Shown here in pieces: positions 1 to 9,300 of a DNA stretch of 25,921 nucleotides. The position numbers were made by a program, and so were the translations under genes. Each line of letters starts with the position of its first letter. Position 1 is the stretch's first letter. The stretch comes from Acanthamoeba sp. SK_2022b. Lineage: Eukaryota > Discosea > Longamoebia > Acanthamoebidae. The stretch lies in the NCBI GenBank assembly GCA_027943245.1, contig JANDJZ010000271.1, forward strand, positions 1-25,921, in the 5' to 3' direction. The notes under the pieces were generated by a model. That model was given only the letters and a program-made list of their open reading frames with translations. It was not told the DNA's origin and made no database searches.

Positions 1-511
1 TGGTGGTGCAGGAGTGGTGGTGGTGGTCAGGTGGTAGTGCTGTTGTTGTGGTGTGGTGTTGGGGTGTTGTAGTGGTGTTGTGGTGTAGTGGTGATGTTGT
101 GGTGGTGGTGTTGTGGTGAAGTTGGTGTGGTGTAATTGTGGTGGTGTTGTGGTGATGTTGTGGTGGTGCTGTAGTGTTGTGGTGATGTTGTGGTGGTGCT
201 GTAGTGTTGTGGGTGGTGGTGCTGAAATGTTGTGGTAGTTGGGGTGTAATTGTGGTGGTGTTGTGGTGTTGTGGTAGTTGTGGTGATGTTGTGGTGTAAT
301 TGTGGTGGTGTTGTGGTGGTGCTGAAATGTTGTGGTAGTGTTGTGGTAATGTTGTGGTTATGTTGTGGTGGTGTTGTGGTGTAGTGGTGGTGTTATGGTG
401 TTGTGTTGTGGTGGTGATGTGGTGGTGCTGTTGTTGTGGTGATGTTGTGGTGCTGTTGTGGTGGTGCTATTGTGGTGGTGGTGTTATGGTGATGTGGTGG
501 TGGTGTTGTGG
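1..511. repeat. G/T-rich simple-sequence array
   Basis: The plus strand is almost only G and T, in degenerate units such as GTGGTGTTGTGGTGATGTT. There is no stable single period. No gene is supported; open frames here only reflect the scarcity of A. Its mirror is the A/C array 2698-3208. Confidence 0.9.
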
Positions 512-1133
512 TGACGTTCATGAGGGTACTATACATGCTGGGACTTGCAAAGAACCTCATCTCCACAGCCATGATAATGGCCAGAGGAAACACGGTACAG
601 ATCAACTGCACAGGAGGCAGCATGTTCAACTGCGACAGTCAAAAGGTGCTCCAGGCGACATGATGCAGGGGAATGCTAGCACTACAGATCAAGCCAATCC
701 AGCCTACACAGCCCCAAGTGAATGCAGTTTGAGAAAACTACTTGCTCAACCAGCTTCACTGCCATTATGGGCACATTGGCAAGATGCGTCTTGATCAAGT
801 CGCTCAGGCTGGTACATGCTGGAGGAGCACTCTTGCCATGCAATGTGTGCACTTGAGCAAAGGCAAGGCAGCCAGATATCCATGATGGCCCCAAGTGCGA
901 CCAGACCCCTCAAGCAGGTTCACACAGATGTGTGTGGACCACATTGTTTCTCAATGCTACTCTCCCTGAGGAGAACTACATGTGTCAACCTCAGGGTTTC
1001 ATGGACAAGGCAATCTGCTGACATGCTCATGAAAAGGCTCGTGGTAGAGGGCGCATGAATGACTTATGTGCTGAGCTAAATCTTGTAAGGTGTTCCTGAT
1101 GATGGTCCATCAAATGGATGTAACCACAGCACC
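512..1133 (+). mobile_element. Scrambled copia remnant A
   Basis: About 620 bp of copia pol pieces joined out of order. 512-680 encodes the pre-integrase segment (NLIS...ARGN...QIN motif, out of frame in places). 700-943 encodes the integrase zinc region (HYGH-like then C..C) and runs to the first catalytic-Asp motif (HTDVCGP). The sequence then jumps at about 943 to an RT piece (NATLPEENYMCQP, to about 1007), then to the RNase H C-terminus (about 1012-1090). Last comes 1105-1131, encoding VHQMDVTT of RT motif A, which normally lies upstream. Gag, protease and most of RT are absent. It is non-functional and was recognised by comparison with copies C and D in this window. Confidence 0.85.
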
Positions 1134-1737
1134 ATCACAACATCAGCCTCACCACAACACCAAAACTCCATAAAACACATTACCACAGCACCACCACACC
1201 ACACCACAACTACAACACCACAACACTACCACAACAGCACAATAACACCACCACCACACCACATTAACACCACAACAACATCACCACACCATCACCAGCA
1301 CAACACCACTACAAAACCATCACCACAATAACAGCATAACAACACCATTACAACAACACCACAAAACCACCACACCAGCACCACACAATCAATACAATAT
1401 CACCACAACACCACAATATCATCACAACATCACCACAACAAAATCACCAACCACATCACCACATCATCTCCAAACACACAACACTACCACCACATCACCA
1501 CAACACCATGCCACCGCAACACCATCACCACAACACCACCACAACATCACAACACCATCACCACAACACCACCACAACATCACAACACCACCACCACAAC
1601 AACACTACAACGCCACCACAACACTACAACACCACAACACCACCACCACAACAACACTACAACGCCACCACCACAACACCAGAACACCACCACACCTCAA
1701 CACCACACCACCACAACACCAGCGCAACAACAGATAG
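1134..1737. repeat. A/C-rich array at the centre of inverted repeat 1
   Basis: Units such as CACCACAACA, ATCACCACAACACC and CAACACTAC. 1134-1502 belongs to the left arm. 1503-1737 is the unpaired spacer and contains a local duplication of an ACAACACTACAACGCCACCAC-like unit near 1604-1676. No gene is supported. Confidence 0.9.
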
Positions 1738-2106
1738 TGTGGTGATGTGGTGGTAGTGTTGTGTGTTTGGAGATGATGTGGTGATGTGGTTGGTGATTTT
1801 GTTGTGGTGATGTTGTGATGATATTGTGGTGTTGTGGTGATATTGTATTGATTGTGTGGTGCTGGTGTGGTGGTTTTGTGGTGTTGTTGTAATGGTGTTG
1901 TTATGCTGTTATTGTGGTGATGGTTTTGTAGTGGTGTTGTGCTGGTGATGGTGTGGTGATGTTGTTGTGGTGTTAATGTGGTGTGGTGGTGGTGTTATTG
2001 TGCTGTTGTGGTAGTGTTGTGGTGTTGTAGTTGTGGTGTGGTGTGGTGGTGCTGTGGTAATGTGTTTTATGGAGTTTTGGTGTTGTGGTGAGGCTGATGT
2101 TGTGAT
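1738..2106. repeat. G/T-rich array (mirror of 1134-1502)
   Basis: The plus strand is G/T rich. The compositional switch from A/C to G/T is at about 1735 (CAACAACAGATAGTGTGG). It is the exact mirror of the left-arm array and has no independent content. Confidence 0.9.
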
Positions 2107-2697
2107 GGTGCTGTGGTTACATCCATTTGATGGACCATCATCAGGAACACCTTACAAGATTTAGCTCAGCACATAAGTCATTCATGCGCCCTCTACCACG
2201 AGCCTTTTCATGAGCATGTCAGCAGATTGCCTTGTCCATGAAACCCTGAGGTTGACACATGTAGTTCTCCTCAGGGAGAGTAGCATTGAGAAACAATGTG
2301 GTCCACACACATCTGTGTGAACCTGCTTGAGGGGTCTGGTCGCACTTGGGGCCATCATGGATATCTGGCTGCCTTGCCTTTGCTCAAGTGCACACATTGC
2401 ATGGCAAGAGTGCTCCTCCAGCATGTACCAGCCTGAGCGACTTGATCAAGACGCATCTTGCCAATGTGCCCATAATGGCAGTGAAGCTGGTTGAGCAAGT
2501 AGTTTTCTCAAACTGCATTCACTTGGGGCTGTGTAGGCTGGATTGGCTTGATCTGTAGTGCTAGCATTCCCCTGCATCATGTCGCCTGGAGCCTCCTGTG
2601 CAGTTGATCTGTACCGTGTTTCCTCTGGCCATTATCATGGCTGTGGAGATGAGGTTCTTTGCAAGTCCCAGCATGTATAGTACCCTCATGAACGTCA
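2107..2697 (-). mobile_element. Mirror copy A' of the scrambled copia remnant
   Basis: Reverse complement of 512-1133 with the same joined fragments. It lacks the 31-bp block that in copy A lies between GGAGGC and TCCAGG, inside the pre-integrase region; the deletion is at about 2588. The GC at both edges of the missing block is a 2-bp microhomology. Non-functional. Confidence 0.85.
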
Positions 2698-3861
2698 CCA
2701 CAACACCACCACCACATCACCATAACACCACCACCACAATAGCACCACCACAACAGCACCACAACATCACCACAACAACAGCACCACCACATCACCACCA
2801 CAACACAACACCATAACACCACCACTACACCACAACACCACCACAACATAACCACAACATTACCACAACACTACCACAACATTTCAGCACCACCACAACA
2901 CCACCACAATTACACCACAACATCACCACAACTACCACAACACCACAACACCACCACAATTACACCCCAACTACCACAACATTTCAGCACCACCACCCAC
3001 AACACTACAGCACCACCACAACATCACCACAACACTACAGCACCACCACAACATCACCACAACACCACCACAATTACACCACACCAACTTCACCACAACA
3101 CCACCACCACAACATCACCACTACACCACAACACCACTACAACACCCCAACACCACACCACAACAACAGCACTACCACCTGACCACCACCACCACTCCTG
3201 CACCACCACAACAGCACCACACCACCACCACACCACTGCAGCACAACCACAACATCACAACAACACCACCACACCACCACAATAGCACCATCACAACTTC
3301 ACCACAACACCACCACCACAACATCACCACAACAACAGCACCACCACATCACCACCACAACACCACCACTACACACCGCCACAACACCGCAACACCAACA
3401 CCACCACACCACCACACCACCACCACCACCACCACCACCACCTGACCACCACCACCACCACCACCTGACCACCACCACCACCACCACCACCACCACCACA
3501 CCACCCCACCTGACCACCACCACCACCACCACCACCACCAGCACCACACCACAACAACAGCACTACCACCTGACCACCACCACCAACAACAACAAGACAT
3601 CACCACAACACCATTACAACAATACCACACTATCACCACTACCACCACAACACCACCACACCACGACAACTCCACCACACCACACCATGACAACAACAAC
3701 ACCATACCACACCACCACAACAACACCAACACAACTATAACACCATCACCACAACACAACTACAACACCACAACACAACTACAACAACAACACCACACCA
3801 TCACCACCACACCACCACCACAACACCATAACACCACCACAAAACCACACCACCACAACAT
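2698..3861. repeat. A/C-rich array with CAC-triplet tracts
   Basis: To 3208 it belongs to inverted repeat 1; beyond that it is outside the repeat. 3414-3540 is nearly pure CAC/CCA triplets broken by CTGACC. A block of about 35 bp containing ACAACAGCACTACCACCTGA occurs near 3160-3190 and again near 3552-3585. A longer block around CATCACCACAACAACAGC recurs near 2765 and 3335. No gene is supported. Confidence 0.9.
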
Positions 3862-4088
3862 TGTTGTGAGTTACCTAATAAGGTACTCTGATCAACAGTC
3901 ACTCTGGAACACCAAATGAGGTAGGACTTAATGAGCTCATAGCACATTAAGGCATGCCTTAAGTTTAGGAGTTATGTTGTAGTACAACTGTCTACAACAA
4001 TATATTCAACAGTAATAAAACCAGAGAGAACCCCTGTTCTCTCTCACTTCACACTTTTACTCTTCACCACAACGCGTATATCACAACA
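3862..4088 (+). mobile_element. Complete solo LTR of the copia family (227 bp)
   Basis: Starts TGTTGTGAGTTACC and ends ATATCACAACA, giving 8-bp perfect terminal inverted repeats and TG...CA ends. It is flanked on both sides by AACAT (3857-3861 and 4089-4093), a 5-bp target-site duplication. No primer site follows, so it is a solo LTR, presumably left by LTR-LTR recombination. Inside are a 7-bp stem (GTTGTAG...CTACAAC, 3976-3998), a TATA-like TATATT (4001-4006), AATAAA (4014-4019), and a 9-bp stem (AGAGAGAAC/GTTCTCTCT, 4023-4044, CCCT loop). It aligns with the 5' LTR of E (21318-21538) and, with deletions, that of F. Confidence 0.9.
4014..4044 (+). promoter_or_regulatory. LTR poly(A) signal with adjacent hairpin
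   Basis: AATAAA at 4014-4019 is followed 3 bp later by a perfect 9-bp inverted repeat with a 4-nt loop. Copy E keeps the same pair on the minus strand (loop shortened to CCT), although the LTRs differ elsewhere. A role in 3'-end formation is inference. Confidence 0.5.
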
Positions 4089-4154
4089 AACATCACCACC
4101 ACACCAGCACCACACCACCACACCACCACACCACCACACCATCACCACCACACA
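4089..4154. repeat. Short A/C array between two LTR pieces
   Basis: CACCACACCA-type units. Its first five bases (AACAT) are the right-hand target duplication of the solo LTR. Confidence 0.85.
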
Positions 4155-4209
4155 CTTTGTGTTCCAGAGTGACTGTTGATTTGAGTACCTTATTAGGTAA
4201 CTCACAACA
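4155..4209 (-). mobile_element. Inverted 55-bp LTR 5'-end fragment
   Basis: Reads on the minus strand from TGTTGTGAGTTACC (at 4209) to GGAACACAAA (4155), matching the first ~54 bp of the solo LTR 3862-4088. With that LTR it forms an inverted repeat with about 245 bp between. It is truncated at 4155 by array sequence, and beyond 4209 the plus strand becomes G/T rich. Confidence 0.85.
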
Positions 4210-4430
4210 GTGTGGTGGTGTGGTGTTGTGGTGGTGTAGTGTTGTGGTGGTGTGGTGTTGTGGTGGTGTGGTGTTGGTGTGGTGTTGGGGTGTTGAGGTG
4301 GTGATGTTGTGGTGGTGTTGTGGTGTTGTGGTGGTGATGTGGTGTTGTGGTGTGGTGTGGTGTTGTAGTGGTGTTGTGGTGGTGGTGTGGTGTTGTGGTG
4401 GTGTTGTGGTGGTGTGGTGTTGTGGTGGTA
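4210..4430. repeat. G/T-rich array
   Basis: GTGGTGTTGTGGTGGTGTGG-type units. It stands where the PBS, leader and first ~13 gag codons of element B should be. Confidence 0.9.
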
Positions 4431-5008
4431 ATCACTGAGTACAGCACCTGGCGCAAGGAGCTTGAGTTAGTCTTGCTCTCATGGAACCTGTTGGACGTTG
4501 TGTTTGCTGACCAGCCTGGAGGTGTGGGCAAGGAGAAGGCCAATGATGGAGACAATGACAGATGAATGAGAATGCAGCAGGTGGCTGGTTTCATCATCCT
4601 GTGTCTAGACACACAGTTCAGGTAGATATGCTTGCACCTCAAAGACTTGAGGAAGATGCTGCAGGCACTAGACAAACAGCTTGTGCTGAACACCACAGGA
4701 TATTGCATGCTCTACCTCAAGCACTACTTGAAGATGTGATATGAGCCTGGAGAGATGCTTCACATGTACTCAGATGGCTACGCAAGGTGTGAAGGACCTG
4801 GTAAGTCAAGACTACCAGGTAGATGAGAACCTAGCCCTTGTGATCATGCTTGATGGACTCCTGGAGGAGTATTAGTCCATACAGACCATCATTGAGAGCG
4901 CAAGAGAAATGAACTATGGAGAGGCCAAGTGGCTACTATTTCAGTGTGAGGCTGCCCATGTTGTGAAGACAGCAACATACAAGTCCATTAACATAGTCCA
5001 AGCCACAG
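4431..5008 (+). pseudogene. gag: Element B gag remnant
   Basis: Gag of the copia family from TEYSTWRKELE (4434) to the VQA segment near 5005. Many stops break it, for example TGA at about 4563 and 4738 and TAG at about 4872, and it shifts frame several times. The N-terminus is replaced by the G/T array. The CCHC knuckle is deleted: sequence passes at about 5008-5012 from the pre-knuckle linker straight to the segment just before protease. It matches the open gag of C throughout, so identity is secure, but it cannot encode a product. Confidence 0.85.
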
Positions 5009-5467
5009 TTGGCGACTGAGCAAGCACTAGCCATCATGGAGTCCAAAGACCACTGGTATATGGACTCCAGAGCAACTGCACTCTCACCATGCAACATGTG
5101 CACTTGAGCAAAAGCTACACAGCCAGATATTCACAATGGACTGGCCCCAAGAGCAACCAGACCCTTCAAGTGGGTCCACAGGGACATATGTGGACCACTA
5201 CCAGTGGCCACACCATCAGGAAAGCTGTACTACGTGTTGTTTATTGACAACTACAGCTGGTACGCCACAATCTACCTCATCCATAGCAGGAGCAAGGTAA
5301 GCAAGTCAATCAGGCACTTTCTTGAGTCAGCAGGCATCAATCAATGATGCGGGAGTGCTGCAAAGCAATCAAGGGGGTGAGTACATGAGTGCTGCAGTCC
5401 AACACTACCTAGTTGAGAAGAGAATTGCCCACAAGAGGACACCAGCACGCACACCCAACAAGCTGGC
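5009..5467 (+). pseudogene. pol: Element B protease-integrase remnant
   Basis: A short protease start (MESKDHWYMDSRATA, 5036-5080, with DSR instead of the catalytic DSG) joins at 5080 directly to the integrase zinc region (SPCNMC). Most of the protease and the HH half of the zinc site are missing. The integrase core follows (CGPLPV, about 5187; FIDNYSWY; SNQGG-E, with Asn at 5367-5369 for the usual Asp). It ends near 5465, then skips to RT. In-frame stops include TGA at about 5345. Non-functional. Confidence 0.85.
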
Positions 5468-6003
5468 AGATTGAATGTGTCTCACAAGACCAGGACAAAA
5501 ACAGCCAAGATCCCATCAATGTACGCCAAAGCCATCACCTTGCCACATGCTGCAGACTGGAAAGCTGCCATGCGCAATGAGTACAACACAATAATGGCAA
5601 ACAGTACATTCAAACTGGTACCCCCACCCGCCAGGAGGAAGCTCATCAACACCAAGTGGCTATTCAAGATCAAGCGCCATGCAGATGGCTCAATCAACCA
5701 GTTCAAGGCCCACTGGAGAGGGTTCACCCAAGTCTATGGAGTAGACTTTGACAAGAGGTTTGCACCAGTAGTACATCTTGAGCACCTATGCCTACTCATC
5801 ACAATAGCCATACAGGTTGGCTACGCAGTCCATCAGATGGACGTAACCACAGTGTTTCTCAACGCTACCCTCCCTGAAGAAAACTACATGTGTCAACCCA
5901 AGCGGTTCGTGGACAAGGGGCGATTGGACCACGTCTGTCTACTATGCAAGAGTCTTTACAGACTCAAACAAGCACCCCTCAAGTGGAACTGGACACTCAA
6001 TGC
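5468..6003 (+). pseudogene. pol: Element B reverse transcriptase, partial
   Basis: Open for about 178 codons. Copia RT landmarks in order: DWKAAM (about 5552), LVPPPARRK, TKWLFKIK, FTQVYGVDFD, VHQMDVTT (motif A with its Asp, about 5830-5853), NATLPEENYM, and YRLKQAPLKWN (about 5957-5992). It breaks off at about 6003, before the YVDD catalytic box, and joins RNase H. A few changes (GFTQ preceded by a lost codon, DFDKRFAP for DFDETFAP) show decay. Not catalytic. Confidence 0.85.
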
Positions 6004-6414
6004 ATCCTCTACACAATTGCAGGCAGGCCAGTCCACTGGAGAGCAAAGAACCAATCCTGCATAGCTATGTCAACTGCCAAGGCTGAGCTCAACACACTGG
6101 TGGAAGCCATTAAGCATGCAATCTTCCTAGCATTTCCACAACAACCTAGGACTCAATTGAGCAAGTTGAATACTCATCTACTGTGACAACAAAAGTGCAC
6201 TGACCATCACGACCTCATAACCTGGCAAGTACCATCAACGATTGAAACACTAGGCATCAAACTGGCACTGGTACATGAGAACCTAGCCAATGAGATGATT
6301 AGCCTGCACCACATGCCTACAGCCATTATGCTGGCCAACATGCTCATGAAGGCTCTCAGTAGAGGGCGCGTGAATGACTTTTGTGTTGAGCTAAATCTTG
6401 TTCCTGATGCTGTT
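6004..6414 (+). pseudogene. pol: Element B RNase H remnant
   Basis: Copia RNase H C-terminal part: HWRAKNQSCIAMSTAKAEL, where other elements have a STAEAE motif, at about 6030-6090. Then come a decayed YCDN segment with stops (about 6177-6235) and HENLAN...HMPTAIM...GRVNDFCVELNLV up to about 6402. At least two frame changes. The same tail is present in E. Confidence 0.8.
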
Positions 6415-6430
6415 ATGGGGTGTGTTGTGA
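6415..6430 (+). other. Element B polypurine tract and first 8 bp of 3' LTR
   Basis: ATGGGGTG (6415-6422) is followed by TGTTGTGA (6423-6430), the exact LTR start. The next base begins the A/C array (CCACAACACC). The corresponding tract in inverted piece C is AAGGGGTG and in E TTGGGGTG. Confidence 0.8.
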
Positions 6431-7198
6431 CCACAACACCACCACAATGCCACCACAACACCACTGCAAACAACAAAACCACTACAGCACCACAACATCA
6501 CCTACATCACAACTACACCATCACCATATCATGACCACAACACCTACACCTACACCACATCACCACCACCACAACACCACAACCACAGTACCACCACAAC
6601 AACACCACAACATTACCACCACAACATCACCACAACATCACCACACCACACCATCACATCAACACCACAACCACCACATCACCGCAACATCACAACACCA
6701 TTACCACAACATCACCACAAAATCATACACCACAACCGCACCACAACACCACCACCACACCATCTCCACAAAAACATCACACTACACTACAACAGCACCA
6801 CAACATCACCACATCATCACCACACCATCACAATATCTCGACAACAACACCACAAAATCACCACAACACCATCACCACAATATCACCACACCACACCATC
6901 ACCACAACACCACACCAATGCCAACACTACACCATCACAACACTATAACATCACCACAACACAGTAACATCACCACAATAACATCACCACACAACACCAT
7001 AACATCACAACACAACAACATCACCACAACACTACCACACCACCACACTACCACCACAACACCACAACACCATTACAACAACACAACAACACCACTACAC
7101 CACCACATGACAAACAAATCATCACCACCACACTACCACACCACCACAACAACATCACTACAACACCACCACCAACACCACCACCACAACACCACCTC
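6431..7198. repeat. A/C-rich array between B and C
   Basis: ACC/ACA/ATC units with several ATCACCACAACA runs. It replaces nearly all of B's 3' LTR and most of C's 5' LTR. The frame starting at 6420 stays open through it into C gag, about 277 low-complexity codons rich in His, Thr and Asn. I do not treat that extension as a real protein. Confidence 0.9.
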
Positions 7199-7250
7199 AC
7201 TGTCTCACTTCACACTTTACTCTTCACCACAAAGCATGCCCACACTCACA
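7199..7250 (+). mobile_element. Element C: 3' end of 5' LTR and leader
   Basis: About 35 bp (CTGTCTCACTTCACACTTTACTCTTCACCACAAAG, to 7235) match the end of the LTR after the hairpin. A shortened leader (CATGCCCACACTCACA) precedes the gag ATG at 7251. The primer site GGTTATGGGCCC is reduced to ATGCCC, so this copy could not prime normally. Everything upstream in the LTR is array. Confidence 0.8.
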
Positions 7251-8114
7251 ATGAGTAACTACAAAGTCACCAAGAGATATGTACTCCAATTGGTCACTGA
7301 GTACAGCACCTGGCGCAAGGAGCTTGAGTTTGTCCTGCTCTCACAGAACCTGTGGGACATTGCATTCACCAACCAGCCCAGAGGCGTGGGCAAGGAGAAG
7401 GCCGATGATGGAGACAACGACAGACAAATGAGAATGCAGCAGGCAGCTGGTTTCATAATTCTGTGTCTGGATACACAGTTCAGGTCAATATGCTCACACC
7501 TCAAAGACCCAAGGGAGATGCTGAAGGCACTCAATGAGCAGCTTGCACCAAAGACTACAGGGTACCACACACTCAACCTCAAGCACTACTTGAGGATGCA
7601 ATGCAAGCCCAGAGAGACCTTGGACACATACTTCAGGCGGCTAGACAAGGCCATGAAGGACCTGGCAGGTCAGGACTACAAGGTAGACGAGAACCTAGCA
7701 CTCACAATCATGCTCAATGGACTCCCAGAGGAGTACAAGTCTGTACAGACCATCATCAAGAGCACAAGAGAAATGAACTACAGAGAGGCCAAACATCCGC
7801 TATTCCAGTGCAAGGCTGCCTGCATTGCAAAGACAGCAACGCACAAGTCTGTTAACATTGTCCAAGCACCACAAGGACAACAGGAGCAAAACTCCAACAC
7901 AAAGTCTGACAACAGCAAACCCAGAAAATTTACTGGTAAGTGCTTAAAGTGCAGTGAGGTCAGGCATAGAAGATGCAACTGTCCCAAGCTCAAGGGCAAG
8001 AAGCCCAGAGATAGCAAGGGAAGCAGCCAGCAAAGTATCAGAGCGAGAGAAGAGACCATTCTCTTGGCGACCAAGCAGAGTCATACACGCAAATATACAG
8101 GTGGATGGAGTTGA
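7251..8114 (+). CDS. gag: Element C Gag, open reading frame
   Basis: Capsid-like Gag of a Ty1/copia retrotransposon, 287 codons from ATG 7251 (MSNYKVTKRY). F and E have the same start context. Residues ~1-200 look like the copia Gag (UBN2-type) domain, with YSTWRKELE near the N-terminus as in other copia Gags. A CX2CX4HX4C zinc knuckle (Cys codons 7941 and 7950, His 7965, Cys 7980) sits near residue 231, followed by a Lys/Arg-rich tail. The true protein ends near ATKQ (8083); the last residues come from a deletion junction that removed protease and shifted frame to a stop at 8112. This is the only gag here without internal stops: at two sites where other copies have TGA it has CAA (7287, 7599). 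No promoter or PBS remains, so expression is doubtful. Confidence 0.7.
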   Translation: MSNYKVTKRYVLQLVTEYSTWRKELEFVLLSQNLWDIAFTNQPRGVGKEKADDGDNDRQMRMQQAAGFIILCLDTQFRSICSHLKDPREMLKALNEQLAPKTTGYHTLNLKHYLRMQCKPRETLDTYFRRLDKAMKDLAGQDYKVDENLALTIMLNGLPEEYKSVQTIIKSTREMNYREAKHPLFQCKAACIAKTATHKSVNIVQAPQGQQEQNSNTKSDNSKPRKFTGKCLKCSEVRHRRCNCPKLKGKKPRDSKGSSQQSIRAREETILLATKQSHTRKYTGGWS

Positions 8115-8940
8115 AGAGATGGTAACATTTGCAAGAGTACTGTACACGCCAGGACTCACAAAGAACCTCATCTCCATGGCCATGGTAACAGCCAGAGGGA
8201 ACGAGGTACAGATCAACCACTCAGGAGGTAGCATGTTCAACCACAAGGGTCAAAAGGTGCTCCAGGTGACACTACAAGGGGCATGCTGGCACTACCAATC
8301 AAGCCAATCTGGCTGACACAGCCTCAAGTGAATGTCATCCAGGAAAACTACTCACTCAACCAGCTTCACCGCCACTACAGACACGTAGGTGAGATGCAAC
8401 TACGTGCCCTAATCAAGTCCCTTGGACTGGCGCACACTGGAGGCACACTCTCACCATGCAATGTGTGCATTTGAGCAATAGCAACATGGACCAGCCCCAA
8501 GAGCAACCAGACCCCTCAAGCGGGTCCACACAGACTTGTGTGGACCACTACCAGTGGACACACCATCAGGAAAGCGGTACTACATGTCATTCATTGATGA
8601 CTACAGCTGGTACACAATGATCTACCTCATCCAACACAGGAGCAAGGTCAGCGAGTCAATCAGACACTTTCTCAAGTCAGCAGGCATCAACCAACTATGC
8701 AGAGTACTGCAGAGCAACCAGGGAGGCGAATACATGAGTGCTGTGGTCCAACACTACCTAGTCAAGAAAAGGATTGCACACAAGAGGACACCAGCACACA
8801 CGCCCAAGCACAATACACAGGTTTGGTCAGCGTGTCAAGGTGCTCTCCAACCCAGTAGGCAGAAGCAAGCTGGCAGATCAAACATGCCTCAGAATCTACC
8901 TCAGCCCAGCACAAGTGGACGCCTCACACCATCAAATCCT
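8084..8940 (+). pseudogene. pol: Element C integrase, broken
   Basis: Begins in the pre-integrase segment (VDGVEEMVTFARV...NLIS...ARGNEVQIN, about 8095-8220), the protease having been deleted at 8083. Zinc-binding HRHYRHVG (about 8368) and CNVC (8458-8469) follow; the core is in another frame from 8536 (CGPLPVDTPSG, FIDDYSWY, SNQGGEY with Asn at 8716-8718). At about 8814 the sequence jumps from TPKHN to RFGQRV, deleting the segment with the catalytic Glu (AERFNRT in D). Stops: TGA 8314 and TGA 8473, plus frame changes. Non-functional. Confidence 0.85.
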
Positions 8941-9300
8941 GATTGAAAATAAAGTGTTAGAGACAAGAGATGTGATATTTAACGTTCCAGAAGGCCCCAG
9001 CAAGGAGCCTATCAATGTACAAGACCTGGATGTGGACCTAGCACCACCACCATTGCCACCCACAACCAGGGCAGAAATTCACCACAACAAACCTGAACCA
9101 GTCAGCCTTCATCAAGGACCCATCAAAGAGGAAACCAGCAACCAGGAAAACGAACCAGCCAGCAAGGTAGAAGAGACCAGCGACCCCAGCCACGCAGAGG
9201 ATGCAACCACCAGACAAAGAGCTGGACAACAGAGGACATGAGACAACCAGCAAGAAGAAACCTGCACCAATACCATGGTGCAACAGAATGCGTCCCACAC
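8941..9300 (+). pseudogene. pol: Element C integrase C-terminus / linker
   Basis: Reads HHQILIENKVLETRDVIFNVPEGPS, the conserved copia segment after the integrase core. An acidic, Pro/Glu-rich linker follows (about 9020-9235; LPPTTRAEIHHNKPE, NQENEPASKVEETSD). The linker ends in stop 9239-9241 and then shifts frame. Compared with D (16330-16740) about 110 bp of linker are missing before DWKAAM. It normally connects integrase to RT. Confidence 0.75.

Larger units (their letters stand above)
1..1502 (+). repeat. Left arm of inverted repeat 1 (open at window edge)
   Basis: Positions 1-1502 read as the reverse complement of 1738-3208. Paired coordinates sum to 3240 for the inner part and to 3209 for the outer part. 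The 31-bp step is one block, about 629-659, present here and absent from the other arm. The first bases of the window already pair with 3199-3208, so the arm continues to the left. It carries a G/T array, copia remnant A and part of an A/C array. I saw no substitutions in the stretches I compared by eye. A true palindrome and a read or assembly fold-back are both possible. Confidence 0.9.
1738..3208 (-). repeat. Right arm of inverted repeat 1
   Basis: Reverse complement of 1-1502 with one 31-bp gap. The spacer 1503-1737 (235 bp) is A/C array. Pairing starts at 1738 opposite 1502; 1737 opposite 1503 is the first mismatch. The arm ends at 3208 only because the partner runs out at the window edge, so its real outer end is unknown. 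Confidence 0.9.

Noticed and set aside
682..894. Minus-strand open frame over remnant A (and its mirror 2346-2558)
   Set aside because: It lies antisense to clear copia integrase sequence and shows no domain of its own.
3201..3861. Possible CRISPR array, because of regular repeats
   Set aside because: There are no unique spacers or constant-length repeats, and the setting is eukaryotic retrotransposon DNA.
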